This document shows, one piece after another, positions 1 to 6,497 of a stretch of DNA of 64,000 nucleotides. Made by a program: the position numbers and the translations under genes. Position 1 is the stretch's first letter. The number at the start of each line of letters is the position of its first letter. The notes under the pieces were generated by a model. It was not told the origin of the DNA and searched no databases. It saw nothing but the letters and a program-made list of their open reading frames with translations. The DNA lies in NCBI RefSeq assembly GCF_002002705.1, contig NZ_MUNS01000023.1:1-64000 (forward strand), given 5' to 3'. This stretch comes from Polaromonas sp. C04 (GTDB lineage Bacteria > Pseudomonadota > Gammaproteobacteria > Burkholderiales > Burkholderiaceae_C).

Positions 1-211
1 CCTGTGCTGAGATTCGAGCTCGGGCTCGCAGGAGACCCAGGCTGCGCGTTGGCGAGTCAACCCGCTCGGCAATCAAGGCGCTCACCGCCTTGACTACTGA
101 AGTTTGAACTATTTGAAAGATATAAGGGGACGCTGTTCAACTGACATTCGATGTTTAGTTCATGATCTAACCCGCCCCGAGCTGGCTTTTTTACGCATGT
201 CGATGCGCAGG
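1..211. other. Left-edge non-coding stretch
   Basis: No reading frame, RNA gene or convincing terminator is visible here. It lies downstream of the minus-strand toxin-antitoxin pair and is cut by the window edge, so a larger feature to the left cannot be excluded. Confidence 0.4.
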
Positions 212-577
212 TCAAGTCAGCGCGGCCAGCGGCACACCTAATGCGGCCGCAAGTTTCTTGAGCGTCCCCACGCTGCCCTCACGCTTGCCGCCCTCGATCT
301 GGCTGATGAATGGTTTGCTGACGCCCGCCGCTACAGCCAGGGCGTCTTGCGTCATGCCGCGATGCTCGCGCCAGGCCCGTATCGCGTGCATGCCCTCTGC
401 CATCGCGTGCGCCACTTCGGCCGGATAGCGGGCGCCATCATCATTCGCCATCGCCCGGTCGTAGGCCGCCACGTCGTCCAGGTCTTCCACCTTGCTGCGG
501 ACCTTTTCCCAAAGGGCCGCCGGCAGCACGTAGAACGCCGGCTTGCCGCCCTGCTCGATCACCTGAATTTCGCTCAT
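212..577 (-). CDS. XRE-family antitoxin of a RelE/HigB-type module
   Basis: A 121-residue protein with a C-terminal helix-turn-helix of the Cro/C1 (XRE) type at about residues 68-118 (MTQDALAVAAGVSKPFISQIE). The N-terminal half carries a short segment typical of antitoxins that cover their toxin. The ATG overlaps the toxin stop codon by four bases, so the two are translationally coupled in toxin-first order, as in higBA modules. The antitoxin should neutralise the toxin and repress the shared promoter. The fold and gene order are clear. The exact family name (HigA-like versus another XRE antitoxin) is inference. Confidence 0.85.
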   Translation of the reverse strand: MSEIQVIEQGGKPAFYVLPAALWEKVRSKVEDLDDVAAYDRAMANDDGARYPAEVAHAMAEGMHAIRAWREHRGMTQDALAVAAGVSKPFISQIEGGKREGSVGTLKKLAAALGVPLAALT

Positions 578-834
578 TTGTAGACTCCACCCCTCGCGCC
601 GATTTCCAGCACGAGGATGACCAACCGCCCGGCATCCAGCGTGTAGATCACGCGCCAGCTGCCCACACGAAGCCGATAGCCCGGGCGGCCTACCAGCTTC
701 TTGACGTTGACCGCGCCCGTGGGGTTCGCTGCCAGCGTCTGGACCTTCGATTTCACCCACTCCCGTGTGTTGGCCGGCATGGACGCCAGCGCCTTCACGG
801 CCTGCTTGGTGTATTCAATCGAATGGATGGACAA
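574..834 (-). CDS. RelE/HigB-type mRNA interferase toxin
   Basis: An 86-residue basic protein with the RelE/ParE-superfamily pattern: an N-terminal strand (IEYTKQA), a helical hairpin, then KKLVGRPGYRLRVG followed by WRVIYTL near the C-terminus, where the family keeps its basic catalytic residues. It is first in a two-gene operon with the XRE antitoxin. The only full-length start is a TTG at 834, because an in-frame stop lies two codons upstream. No Shine-Dalgarno is visible, and the best promoter would start transcription slightly inside the gene. An internal ATG (codon 19) would give a 68-residue product lacking the conserved first strand. RNA cleavage is inferred from the family. Confidence 0.8.
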   Translation of the reverse strand: MSIHSIEYTKQAVKALASMPANTREWVKSKVQTLAANPTGAVNVKKLVGRPGYRLRVGSWRVIYTLDAGRLVILVLEIGARGGVYK

Positions 835-863
835 ATATTAGCATTGAGCTAACATTATTGCAA
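835..863 (-). promoter_or_regulatory. Promoter and palindromic operator of the toxin-antitoxin operon
   Basis: Reading the minus strand, TTGCAA (863-858) and TAATAT (840-835) are separated by exactly 17 bases. An inverted repeat TTAGC-N5-GCTAA (838-852) covers the -10 side of the spacer. This is the expected layout of an autoregulated toxin-antitoxin promoter. Activity and repressor binding are inferred. Confidence 0.55.
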
Positions 864-1013
864 ACTATTTCTGGCGCCCCTGGGCGGCTTTTGGATGCCC
901 GCGTGGCGGAAGCGCTAAATCACAGCGTGGTGATTCAGCAGCCAACGGCCCCGGACCATCTCCACTGCGCCGGATCTCGATTGATGGATGGGATGATGGG
1001 CTTAAAAGGAAAA

Positions 1014-1036
1014 CGGGGCGCTAGGCCCCGTGTTTG
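1014..1036. terminator. GC-rich hairpin next to the left att site
   Basis: CGGGGC (1014-1019) and GCCCCG (1025-1030) form a 6-bp stem with a 5-base loop, followed by TGTTT and preceded by AAA. It could be a weak intrinsic terminator just outside the integrated element. The T-run is short, so strength is uncertain. Confidence 0.4.
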
Positions 1037-1044
1037 CTTGTTCC

Positions 1045-1059
1045 CTGGCGGAGCAGGCG
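1045..1059. other. attL, left copy of the 15-bp core
   Basis: The sequence CTGGCGGAGCAGGCG is identical to the end of the tRNA-Ser gene at 6498-6512. It is followed by 145 bp of AT-richer DNA before the integrase gene, where arm-type integrase sites would be expected. Confidence 0.8.
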
Positions 1060-1204
1060 TCCGTTTTACCTTCAATCCTGGTTTGTCTCATGTTGGCTTA
1101 AAAAACAAGCTGAATCAACCACTTAGAAAATAACGTCTGTCTTGCACAGTCCCGGATAGTCCCCTACAATCTAACTTTCCAACGTGGGTAGAAAGGCGGG
1201 TGAT

Positions 1205-2443
1205 ATGGGACGAAAAGTAGAGAGATTGAACGCCCTGCAGGTGGCAAAGCTGACCAAGCCGGGCTATTACTGCGACGGGGCCGGGCTGTACCTTCAAGTG
1301 AGCCCCACGGGCTCTAAAAGCTGGATATTGCGCTACGTCCTGGCCGGCAAGCCGCGAGAGATGGGCCTAGGTTCGTTCGTGACGTTCACCCTGGCCGATG
1401 CCCGACAACGTGCCAGAGAAAAGCGCCAGCTACTGGCAGACGGGGTTGACCCTATCGAGGCGCGCCGCACGGTCATTCTGCAAAAGCGCATGGCTGATGC
1501 CAGCATCATCACGTTCGACAAAGCCGCCGCCGCCTTCATTGAAGGCAATAGCCCCGGATGGCGCAACGCGAAACACGGCGAACAGTGGCGCAGCACACTT
1601 GCGACCTACGCGAGTCCAGTGATCGGCAATCTGCCCGTGTCTGAGGTCAACACCGCCCTGGTGCTGCGCATCCTGCAGCCGATCTGGTCAACCAAGAATG
1701 AGACAGCAACCCGCGTGCGCGGCCGCATCGAAAAGATTCTCGACTGGGCAAAGGTGCAACGGTTCCGCGCTGGCGACAATCCCGCCGCATGGCGTGGGCA
1801 CTTGTCCGAAGTGCTGCCCAAGCCGTCCAAGGTGGCAAAGGCCGGGCACCATGCCGCGCTGCCGTGGGCAGACGTGGGCGCATTCATGCAGGAGCTGCGG
1901 GCCATGCAAGGCGCGGGCGCGCTGGCGATGGAGCTAATCATCCTGACCGCGACTCGCACAAGCGAAGTGCTGAACGCGACGTGGGCAGAGTTTGACCTTG
2001 ATGCGGGCGTGTGGACTATCCCGCCGCAACGCATGAAAGGGTTCCGGGAGCATCGCGTCCCCTTGTCGGCTGCTGCGCTGGCCGCGCTGGAAAAGGCCAA
2101 AGCAGAATCGAATGGATCTGAATTTGTTTTCCCCGGCAAGCCGGGCCGCGCCGTGTCCAACATGATCTGCCTTGCGACCTTGAAGCGCATGGACAGGGCA
2201 GACCTGACGGTCCACGGGTTCCGCTCGACGTTCCGCGATTGGTGCGCAGAGTCCACGGCATACCCGCGCGACGTGGCAGAGATGGCGCTGGCCCATGCGG
2301 TAGAAGACAAGTCCGAAGCCGCGTACCGGCGCGGCGATCTGCTGGAAAAGCGCCGGGCACTCATGAGCGACTGGGCAGAGTTTTGCGGCAAGGTTCGCAC
2401 TGGTGGCGACGTGGTGGCGATTCGTTCAAAGGTGGCCGCATGA
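1205..2443 (+). CDS. int: P4-type tyrosine integrase
   Basis: A 412-residue site-specific recombinase. The N-terminus has the arm-binding domain of P4-like integrases (YCDGAGLYLQV, then SWILRY). The catalytic set is complete: Arg251 in TATRTSEVL, His337 and Arg340 in HGFRS, His364 in MALAHA, and nucleophile Tyr374. It should integrate and excise the surrounding element at the tRNA-Ser 3' end. The ATG at 1205 is preferred because AAAGG lies nine bases upstream; an in-frame GTG at 1184 is an alternative. The stop overlaps the next ATG. The gene reads inward from the left end, distal to the tRNA, which is less common than tRNA-proximal placement but equivalent in the circular form. Confidence 0.95.
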   Translation: MGRKVERLNALQVAKLTKPGYYCDGAGLYLQVSPTGSKSWILRYVLAGKPREMGLGSFVTFTLADARQRAREKRQLLADGVDPIEARRTVILQKRMADASIITFDKAAAAFIEGNSPGWRNAKHGEQWRSTLATYASPVIGNLPVSEVNTALVLRILQPIWSTKNETATRVRGRIEKILDWAKVQRFRAGDNPAAWRGHLSEVLPKPSKVAKAGHHAALPWADVGAFMQELRAMQGAGALAMELIILTATRTSEVLNATWAEFDLDAGVWTIPPQRMKGFREHRVPLSAAALAALEKAKAESNGSEFVFPGKPGRAVSNMICLATLKRMDRADLTVHGFRSTFRDWCAESTAYPRDVAEMALAHAVEDKSEAAYRRGDLLEKRRALMSDWAEFCGKVRTGGDVVAIRSKVAA

Positions 2444-2883
2444 CCAAGCCAGAACCCGCGTTTTCAGAGGTTCAAGCCGCGCTTGACGCATCCAAGGATG
2501 GCGACGCATGGCCGTACTTGATACTCCAATTCAATGCAGGCAACAAGGCACCGCTCGCGGCTGCTATTCGGGCTTTTGGAGTGGAGCCACACAGCGCCAG
2601 CGCGCTATTCATTGCTGACATGCTTGAGGGTAAATTTAAGAGAACGCGCCACCATGAGAATGTGAGCAGGCAACACGAAGTTTTGGCATTGGTGCACCGC
2701 TACTCTTTGTGGGTCGATTGGACAAAAGCGAACCGTGGGCAACGTCACGTCAACATGCGCGCGGGCGATGCTGACATGCGGAACTTGCAAAACGTGTACG
2801 AGCGCGTAGCGACCGAGCTTTTTATGACGCCCGACGCTGTTGAAAAGGCCGTCAAACGGGACAAGCGGCGCAAGCGTTTGTAG
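2440..2883 (+). CDS. Hypothetical protein coupled to the integrase
   Basis: A 147-residue protein of unknown function. Its ATG overlaps the integrase stop by four bases, so it is probably co-translated. It has no signal peptide or membrane segment. The C-terminus is strongly basic (KAVKRDKRRKRL), which fits nucleic-acid binding, and the central part is predicted helical. I do not recognise a family. Linkage to int suggests a recombination accessory role, but this is a guess. Confidence 0.75.
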   Translation: MTKPEPAFSEVQAALDASKDGDAWPYLILQFNAGNKAPLAAAIRAFGVEPHSASALFIADMLEGKFKRTRHHENVSRQHEVLALVHRYSLWVDWTKANRGQRHVNMRAGDADMRNLQNVYERVATELFMTPDAVEKAVKRDKRRKRL

Positions 2884-2889
2884 CGCGGG

Positions 2890-2933
2890 GGGACAAATCA
2901 GGGCATCCGTTGTCCCGTGACGTAAGGCGTCAC
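2890..2933. promoter_or_regulatory. Two short inverted repeats upstream of the AlpA-like gene
   Basis: GGGACAA (2890-2896) pairs with TTGTCCC (2910-2916), and GTGACG (2917-2922) pairs with CGTCAC (2928-2933). They sit between the integrase pair and the regulator operon, where an operator would be expected. Neither is followed by a T-run, so they are unlikely to be plus-strand terminators. Confidence 0.35.
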
Positions 2934-2942
2934 AAAAAAGAC

Positions 2943-2974
2943 CATTGGGCCTTCAATCCTGAAAGGCCCCAATG
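2943..2974 (+). promoter_or_regulatory. Hairpin covering the RBS and start codon of the AlpA-like gene
   Basis: Bases 2943-2953 (CATTGGGCCTT) pair with 2963-2974 (AAGGCCCCAATG), giving an 11-bp stem with one bulged C and a 9-base loop. The 3' arm contains most of the Shine-Dalgarno-like AAAGG and the ATG of the next gene. In RNA this would hide the ribosome site. The pairing is directly visible; a regulatory role is inferred. Confidence 0.55.
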
Positions 2975-3187
2975 AAGACCGATGTAAGCCACTTCGACCA
3001 ATTGCCCGATGCGGCATTGGTTCCCGTCAAAGCGTTTAGCGCCGTCATGGATGCCGGCGATTCCACGATCTGGCGACGTGCGAAAACCGAGCCCGATTTT
3101 CCCCAGCCGATTCGCCTGGGCACCAAGTGCACGCGCTGGAAAGTGGGCGACATTCGCGCCTTCATTGCTGCGAGGGCTGCAGCATGA
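2972..3187 (+). CDS. AlpA-family regulator / excisionase-like protein
   Basis: A 71-residue winged-helix DNA-binding protein of the AlpA/MerR-like type used by P4-type elements. It shows the usual pattern: a helix-turn-helix around STIWRRAKTEPDFPQPIRLG followed by RWKVGDIRAFIAARAAA. Such proteins activate int and act as directionality factors for excision. It is the first gene of a chain with ATGA overlaps. Its start codon lies inside a stable hairpin (2943-2974), so translation may be conditional. Family assignment is confident; the excision role here is inferred. Confidence 0.88.
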   Translation: MKTDVSHFDQLPDAALVPVKAFSAVMDAGDSTIWRRAKTEPDFPQPIRLGTKCTRWKVGDIRAFIAARAAA

Positions 3188-3381
3188 TTGACAGCGAAGC
3201 CGAACAGCGCCGCACCGACCGGGCGATTAAAGCCATGATTGCCCGATTCGACGTGGCCGGGCATCTTGTCCGCCGTGGCCCAGCGGGCGACTTCATGGTG
3301 TTCCGCATGGGCGTGCGCCAGTATTGCCGCGACTTCGAGGCGCTTCAAGCCCACGCCCGCGAATGCGAGGTGACGGAATGA
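3184..3381 (+). CDS. Hypothetical small protein
   Basis: A 65-residue protein with no recognised domain. The ATG at 3184 overlaps the stop of the AlpA-like gene, and its own stop overlaps the next start, so it belongs to the same translationally coupled operon. The sequence is charged and probably helical, with an N-terminal run of acidic and basic residues. No function can be assigned. Confidence 0.65.
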   Translation: MIDSEAEQRRTDRAIKAMIARFDVAGHLVRRGPAGDFMVFRMGVRQYCRDFEALQAHARECEVTE

Positions 3382-3713
3382 CCGCCGCCAATGACAAAGG
3401 GCCTGGACGGCAATCCAAGCCCTTCGATAAAAACACTACCACCGCCCGCAAGTTTAGCGCGAAGTCCACCGCGACGGAAGCGCAATACGAACGCATCGTT
3501 CGCATGTTGCGCATCGGCGAACGTTCAACCTTTGATTTTCGCAAGGCCGGGATTATGGCCCCGGCTGCACGCATCAAGGAATTGAACGACAAGCACGGGT
3601 TCTACATCCCCACGGTGGCGCTGCGCGATCTCTGGGACGAAGAAGGTTTCTGCCATCCCCGCGTGGCCGTCTATTCCCTGGTTGATGAGCCTGCCAATGG
3701 CGAACGGACGTAA
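3378..3713 (+). CDS. Helix-turn-helix domain protein
   Basis: A 111-residue protein. The first 35 residues are polar and disordered. Residues about 36-105 look like a winged helix of the type found in phage and satellite replication or regulation genes: a helical segment (YERIVRMLRIG), a helix-turn-helix around IMAPAARIKELNDK, then a strand ending in VAVYSLV. It overlaps its upstream and downstream neighbours. A DNA-binding role is likely; the target is unknown. Confidence 0.7.
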   Translation: MTAANDKGPGRQSKPFDKNTTTARKFSAKSTATEAQYERIVRMLRIGERSTFDFRKAGIMAPAARIKELNDKHGFYIPTVALRDLWDEEGFCHPRVAVYSLVDEPANGERT

Positions 3714-4395
3714 TCGCGGCAAAGGCGATTCTGGGCGCGATTCGGGCGGGTTTGTAGCTCTGCCCTGGTCGGTGCTCGATTGCCCCGCCTACGCCCGTTT
3801 ATCCATGCACGCGCGGGCTTTGCTGCTGGAGGTGGCTCGCCAGTTCGTGCGCGACAACAACGGGCGCATGTTGCTGTCGCGTGCCTACATGGCAACACGG
3901 GGCTGGAAGTCGGCTGACATGCTTGCCAAAGCAAAGCGCGAACTGATCGAAGGCGGGTTCATATTCGAGACCGTGAAAGGCCATCGGCCCAACAAGGCCA
4001 GTTGGTACGCCTGCACCTGGCGAACCCTCGACAGGTTGCCCGGCTATGACATCGGCGCGGCTGAGAGTTTCGAGCGTGGCGCGTACCAAAAAGCCGCACC
4101 ACTGAAAAACGCAAGCCTTATACCGCCCCACGGTACAGAGAGGCCGTCTATTGCACCGCCCCACGGTACAGAGACACCGCCCACTGTACCGCCCCACGGT
4201 GCTATCAGGCCTGTTTTGGGGGGTCTCTCTGTACCGCCCCACGGACACCATCTAGAGAAGCCATCTGCTGGTGTTCGGAGCCCGGCTATTCCTGACTCAC
4301 TGAGCCCGGAAACAAAAGCGGCATTTTTGGGGAAAACCCAAAAGCGGCCATCAGCAAAAACGAGCGCAACGGAGTCATGTTCCGCCAATGCGTGA
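3697..4395 (+). CDS. Probable replication initiator (winged-helix) with internal repeat tract
   Basis: A 232-residue protein. Residues about 20-115 form a conserved helical, winged-helix-like domain (ALPWSVLDCPAYARLS, then LLSRAYMATRGWKS, then GHRPNKASWYACTW). I recall this arrangement from small integrative elements of proteobacteria, where it is placed at the replication-gene position. The C-terminal 90 residues are low-complexity and contain four PPHG units encoded by near-identical DNA with dyad symmetry (4122-4244). That resembles an origin embedded in its initiator gene. The ATG at 3697 overlaps the upstream gene. The replication role is inferred from position and repeats and has not been shown by homology search. 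Confidence 0.6.
   Translation: MANGRNRGKGDSGRDSGGFVALPWSVLDCPAYARLSMHARALLLEVARQFVRDNNGRMLLSRAYMATRGWKSADMLAKAKRELIEGGFIFETVKGHRPNKASWYACTWRTLDRLPGYDIGAAESFERGAYQKAAPLKNASLIPPHGTERPSIAPPHGTETPPTVPPHGAIRPVLGGLSVPPHGHHLEKPSAGVRSPAIPDSLSPETKAAFLGKTQKRPSAKTSATESCSANA
4122..4244 (+). repeat. Four iteron-like 12-mers ACCGCCCCACGG
   Basis: Exact copies of ACCGCCCCACGG start at 4122, 4155, 4188 and 4233 (spacings 33, 33 and 45 bp, about three to four helical turns). Three copies are followed by T, so those have symmetrical ACCG/CGGT ends. The second ends of copies 1 and 2 share the longer context CGGTACAGAG. All lie in frame inside the putative initiator gene and encode PPHG. They could be origin iterons or only a peptide repeat. 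Confidence 0.7.
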
Positions 4396-4449
4396 GTCAA
4401 AAACGACCGCGCGGCCAATTTACCCACATATCAACCCACACCATCAATC

Positions 4450-4605
4450 ATGAAAAACACACTACGCGCCCGAATCTGGCAAAGGCTCACCCGGCCATAC
4501 CGCACCAAGCAAAAACGCCGCCTGGAGGCTGTGCTTGCCGCCCACGGCATCGGGCGCAAGCAGGCCGGCGCAATTGCAAACCAATTTTTCTCAACCAACC
4601 GCTGA
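4450..4605 (+). CDS. Small basic hypothetical protein
   Basis: A 51-residue reading frame from ATG at 4450 to TGA at 4605, lying in the gap between the putative initiator and the next gene. It is very basic (14 Arg/Lys in the first 40 residues, including KQKRR) and ends in a helix-like segment IGRKQAGAIANQFF. No family is recognised. It is supported by its position in the operon, orientation and codon use, but its small size leaves doubt. Confidence 0.5.
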   Translation: MKNTLRARIWQRLTRPYRTKQKRRLEAVLAAHGIGRKQAGAIANQFFSTNR

Positions 4606-4616
4606 AAGGCAAAACC

Positions 4617-5417
4617 ATGACCTACATTGATCCCCGTCTCCAAGCAATCGTAAAAATTACCAACCCGGACCCGACCGGCAAACCCCTTATCGCGGGAGCC
4701 TGGCGCGGCCAGAAAGCCGGCCCGCTTCATGGCGTCTTGTCCGAGACCGTGCGCACCAGCGAGGCCATGCTGCGATCCGCTCACGACATTCGCCAGAGCC
4801 GGCACTATGGCCCGGCTGAGATGGGTCAACGCCTGCGCGAAGTCGCTGGGCCGACCCTGGTAGCACTCAACGCCGCGACTGCAAAGTTGAAGGCGCAAAA
4901 AGAGTCTGTCCGCGCTCAGGTCTCAATGTTGAACCCCGTGAAAAATTACAAAGACTGCGGCCACTGGCAAGCGACCCATGATTTACGCCTGATCGACTGG
5001 CTTGCCGCGCTGCCGGCGGGCAAGCGTGCCGGCGTCCTTCACGAAATGCGCGAGATGCCGCTGGTGCGGCTGGAATTGGCCGAGGCGTTGCTGCGCGTGC
5101 CGCGTGAAATTTGCGGCATCCCCGACGACCTGCGCGCAGAAATCAAGCTTGGGCTCATCAAGGCGCAAAAACCCGCTGAGTTCGAGATGCTCGATACGCA
5201 ACTGGACCAACTCAAAACGACTGAGCGGGCGCTGCGCCTGGCCGTCGATGCGACGCGGGAAACCGTCGGCCTGTCAGACATCCACACACTCGCGCCCGAT
5301 GCACTGGCATTCAGCATGGCCGCTGAAGATCCCGTGGCCTGGCTGGAGCCCAAACCGCGTCAGGATGTGAACTTCACGCCAGCGTCAGCCCCTGCACCGG
5401 CACCCGCTGGCGAGTAA
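4617..5417 (+). CDS. Hypothetical element protein, 266 residues
   Basis: The largest cargo-type protein of the element. It is soluble, without signal peptide or membrane segments, and is largely helical. Residues about 85-105 and 195-225 look like coiled coils (TAKLKAQKESVRAQ; DTQLDQLKTTERALRL). The C-terminus ends in a Pro/Ala-rich tail. The ATG at 4617 has GAAAGG upstream; longer in-frame extension would cross the 51-residue gene. I do not recognise a family, and no enzymatic motif is visible. A structural or DNA-transaction role is possible but unsupported. Confidence 0.75.
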   Translation: MTYIDPRLQAIVKITNPDPTGKPLIAGAWRGQKAGPLHGVLSETVRTSEAMLRSAHDIRQSRHYGPAEMGQRLREVAGPTLVALNAATAKLKAQKESVRAQVSMLNPVKNYKDCGHWQATHDLRLIDWLAALPAGKRAGVLHEMREMPLVRLELAEALLRVPREICGIPDDLRAEIKLGLIKAQKPAEFEMLDTQLDQLKTTERALRLAVDATRETVGLSDIHTLAPDALAFSMAAEDPVAWLEPKPRQDVNFTPASAPAPAPAGE

Positions 5418-5484
5418 CCAACGGCATACCAATTCGGGCGCGTGGTGGCAACGCTGCGCGCCCGTACCGGCACTGAAAGGCATC

Positions 5485-5730
5485 ATGAAAAAACCTGCAA
5501 CCCGCACCAAACCAACCGATGCACCGACACCCCCCGTCCGGCTGCGTCTCAAGTTATCGAGCGCCGAAGATGTACGCCGCGAGCTGGCGCGCATCTACAG
5601 AGAGGGCAAGACGGGCGCGCGTGACGTGTCGGACGTGTCCCGCCTGGCGAACGTGCTGCAAATCCTGGCCCGCTGTATCGAGACGGGCGACCTTGAAAGA
5701 CGCATCGAAGCATTGGAGGCCAGCAAGTGA
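5485..5730 (+). CDS. Hypothetical protein, 81 residues
   Basis: A small charged protein with a Pro/Thr-rich N-terminus and a helical remainder (SAEDVRRELARIYREGKTG), ending in DLERRIEALEASK. It has an ATG with GAAAGG eight bases upstream. The stop overlaps the GTG of the next gene. The terminal RRIEALE resembles the start of the two following proteins (RRLQALE, RRLKVLE). Function unknown; such small proteins precede packaging or structural genes in some phages, but none follow here. Confidence 0.65.
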   Translation: MKKPATRTKPTDAPTPPVRLRLKLSSAEDVRRELARIYREGKTGARDVSDVSRLANVLQILARCIETGDLERRIEALEASK

Positions 5731-5903
5731 GCGCGGCCATCAAACGCCGCCTTCAGGCGCTGGAGGTTCCGCCACAAGACGGTGACGGCAAGCAACTGCC
5801 CGACGTGGTGCCCGACGAAACGACAGACCGCGAACTAGATCGCCTGCGCCGTGGTGGCCGCGAGGTGTTCCGCTTTTCTGAATTTGTGGATGCTTGCATA
5901 TGA
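5727..5903 (+). CDS. Hypothetical small protein, 58 residues
   Basis: Starts with GTG at 5727, overlapping the upstream stop, and ends by overlapping the next ATG. The N-terminus MSAAIKRRLQALE is very similar to that of the next gene (MSAAIDRRLKVLE), so the pair probably arose by duplication with divergence of the C-terminal halves. The rest is acidic. No domain is recognised. Confidence 0.55.
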   Translation: MSAAIKRRLQALEVPPQDGDGKQLPDVVPDETTDRELDRLRRGGREVFRFSEFVDACI

Positions 5904-6151
5904 GCGCCGCGATTGACCGCCGATTGAAGGTGCTGGAAACCCGCGCAAGTGCCGAGGCAGACGGGCCGCGCCTGATTTTGATTGGCCGTGTGGATAAACC
6001 CGACGGCGACATTGTCGGCATTCGCGCCTCTGGCCCGCGCCTGTCGCAAGACGTGGTGCGCCTGGCTGGCGAGAGTATCGAGGCATTGCAGGCCCGAGCG
6101 ACCGCACTAGTGCAAGGTGCCGGGCCGCTGGCCGTGCTGTGCCACTACTGA
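5900..6151 (+). CDS. Hypothetical small protein, 83 residues
   Basis: The last gene of the element operon. The ATG at 5900 overlaps the previous stop. The N-terminal helix MSAAIDRRLKVLE is shared with the upstream protein. The remainder contains a strand-like segment LILIGRVDKPDGDIVGIR and a helical region. A strong intrinsic terminator follows 21 bp after the stop. No function can be assigned. Confidence 0.65.
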   Translation: MSAAIDRRLKVLETRASAEADGPRLILIGRVDKPDGDIVGIRASGPRLSQDVVRLAGESIEALQARATALVQGAGPLAVLCHY

Positions 6152-6171
6152 GCCCCTTGCGAGACCCCTGC

Positions 6172-6195
6172 AAGCCCCTTCGATGGGGCTTTTTT
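6172..6195 (+). terminator. Intrinsic terminator of the element operon
   Basis: AAGCCCC (6172-6178) pairs with GGGGCTT (6185-6191) across a 6-base loop, and the stem runs into six T residues. It lies 21 bp after the last element gene. Confidence 0.85.
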
Positions 6196-6227
6196 GCGTC
6201 CGGCAACGCACCTGTTACGCCACCTGC

Positions 6228-6256
6228 AACGGACGTTCAACGGACGTTCAACGGAC
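6228..6256. repeat. Tandem 11-bp repeat AACGGACGTTC near attR
   Basis: Two complete copies (6228-6238, 6239-6249) and a partial third (6250-6256) are arranged head to tail with an 11-bp period, one helical turn. AACGGACGTT is close to a self-complementary AACG..CGTT motif. The position, 250 bp from the attachment core, suits accessory protein or integrase binding, but this is inference. Confidence 0.6.
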
Positions 6257-6379
6257 CCGCAACGCGAACAGGCAATTTCAGGTAACGCACAGCGAACGGC
6301 AATAGTGCAACGCTCGCACTCGCCATCAGCTGCTCGCAAGTGCTGCGCAGCCGAAACCCAGTGGGTTACGTCGCCGGCA

Positions 6380-6420
6380 ACGGTTCGTGCACGGTTCGTG
6401 CACGGTTCGTGCACGGTTCA
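6380..6420. repeat. Tandem 11-bp repeat ACGGTTCGTGC near attR
   Basis: Three complete copies (6380-6390, 6391-6401, 6402-6412) and eight bases of a fourth (6413-6420) form a perfect tandem array with helical periodicity. It lies 78 bp from the attR core in a stretch without genes (6196-6497). Likely candidates are arm-type integrase or AlpA/Xis binding sites. Confidence 0.65.
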
Positions 6421-6497
6421 CCTTGAGCCCTGCGGCATGGGCTAAAACGTGGGTAGATTCGCTTGATGGGCTGGGAACCCGCATGAATGCTATGTAT

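Noticed and set aside
765-1133. Plus-strand frame over the toxin-antitoxin promoter and attL
   Set aside because: It has no homology signal, crosses the operator, a hairpin and the att core, and lacks a Shine-Dalgarno.
1069-2961. Shared 12-mer CCTTCAATCCTG at 1069-1080 and 2950-2961
   Set aside because: One exact 12-mer is expected by chance in a region this size, and the second copy forms part of the alpA hairpin loop and stem without matching flanks.
6228-6420. CRISPR-like array
   Set aside because: The repeats are 11 bp head-to-tail with no spacers, and no cas genes are present.
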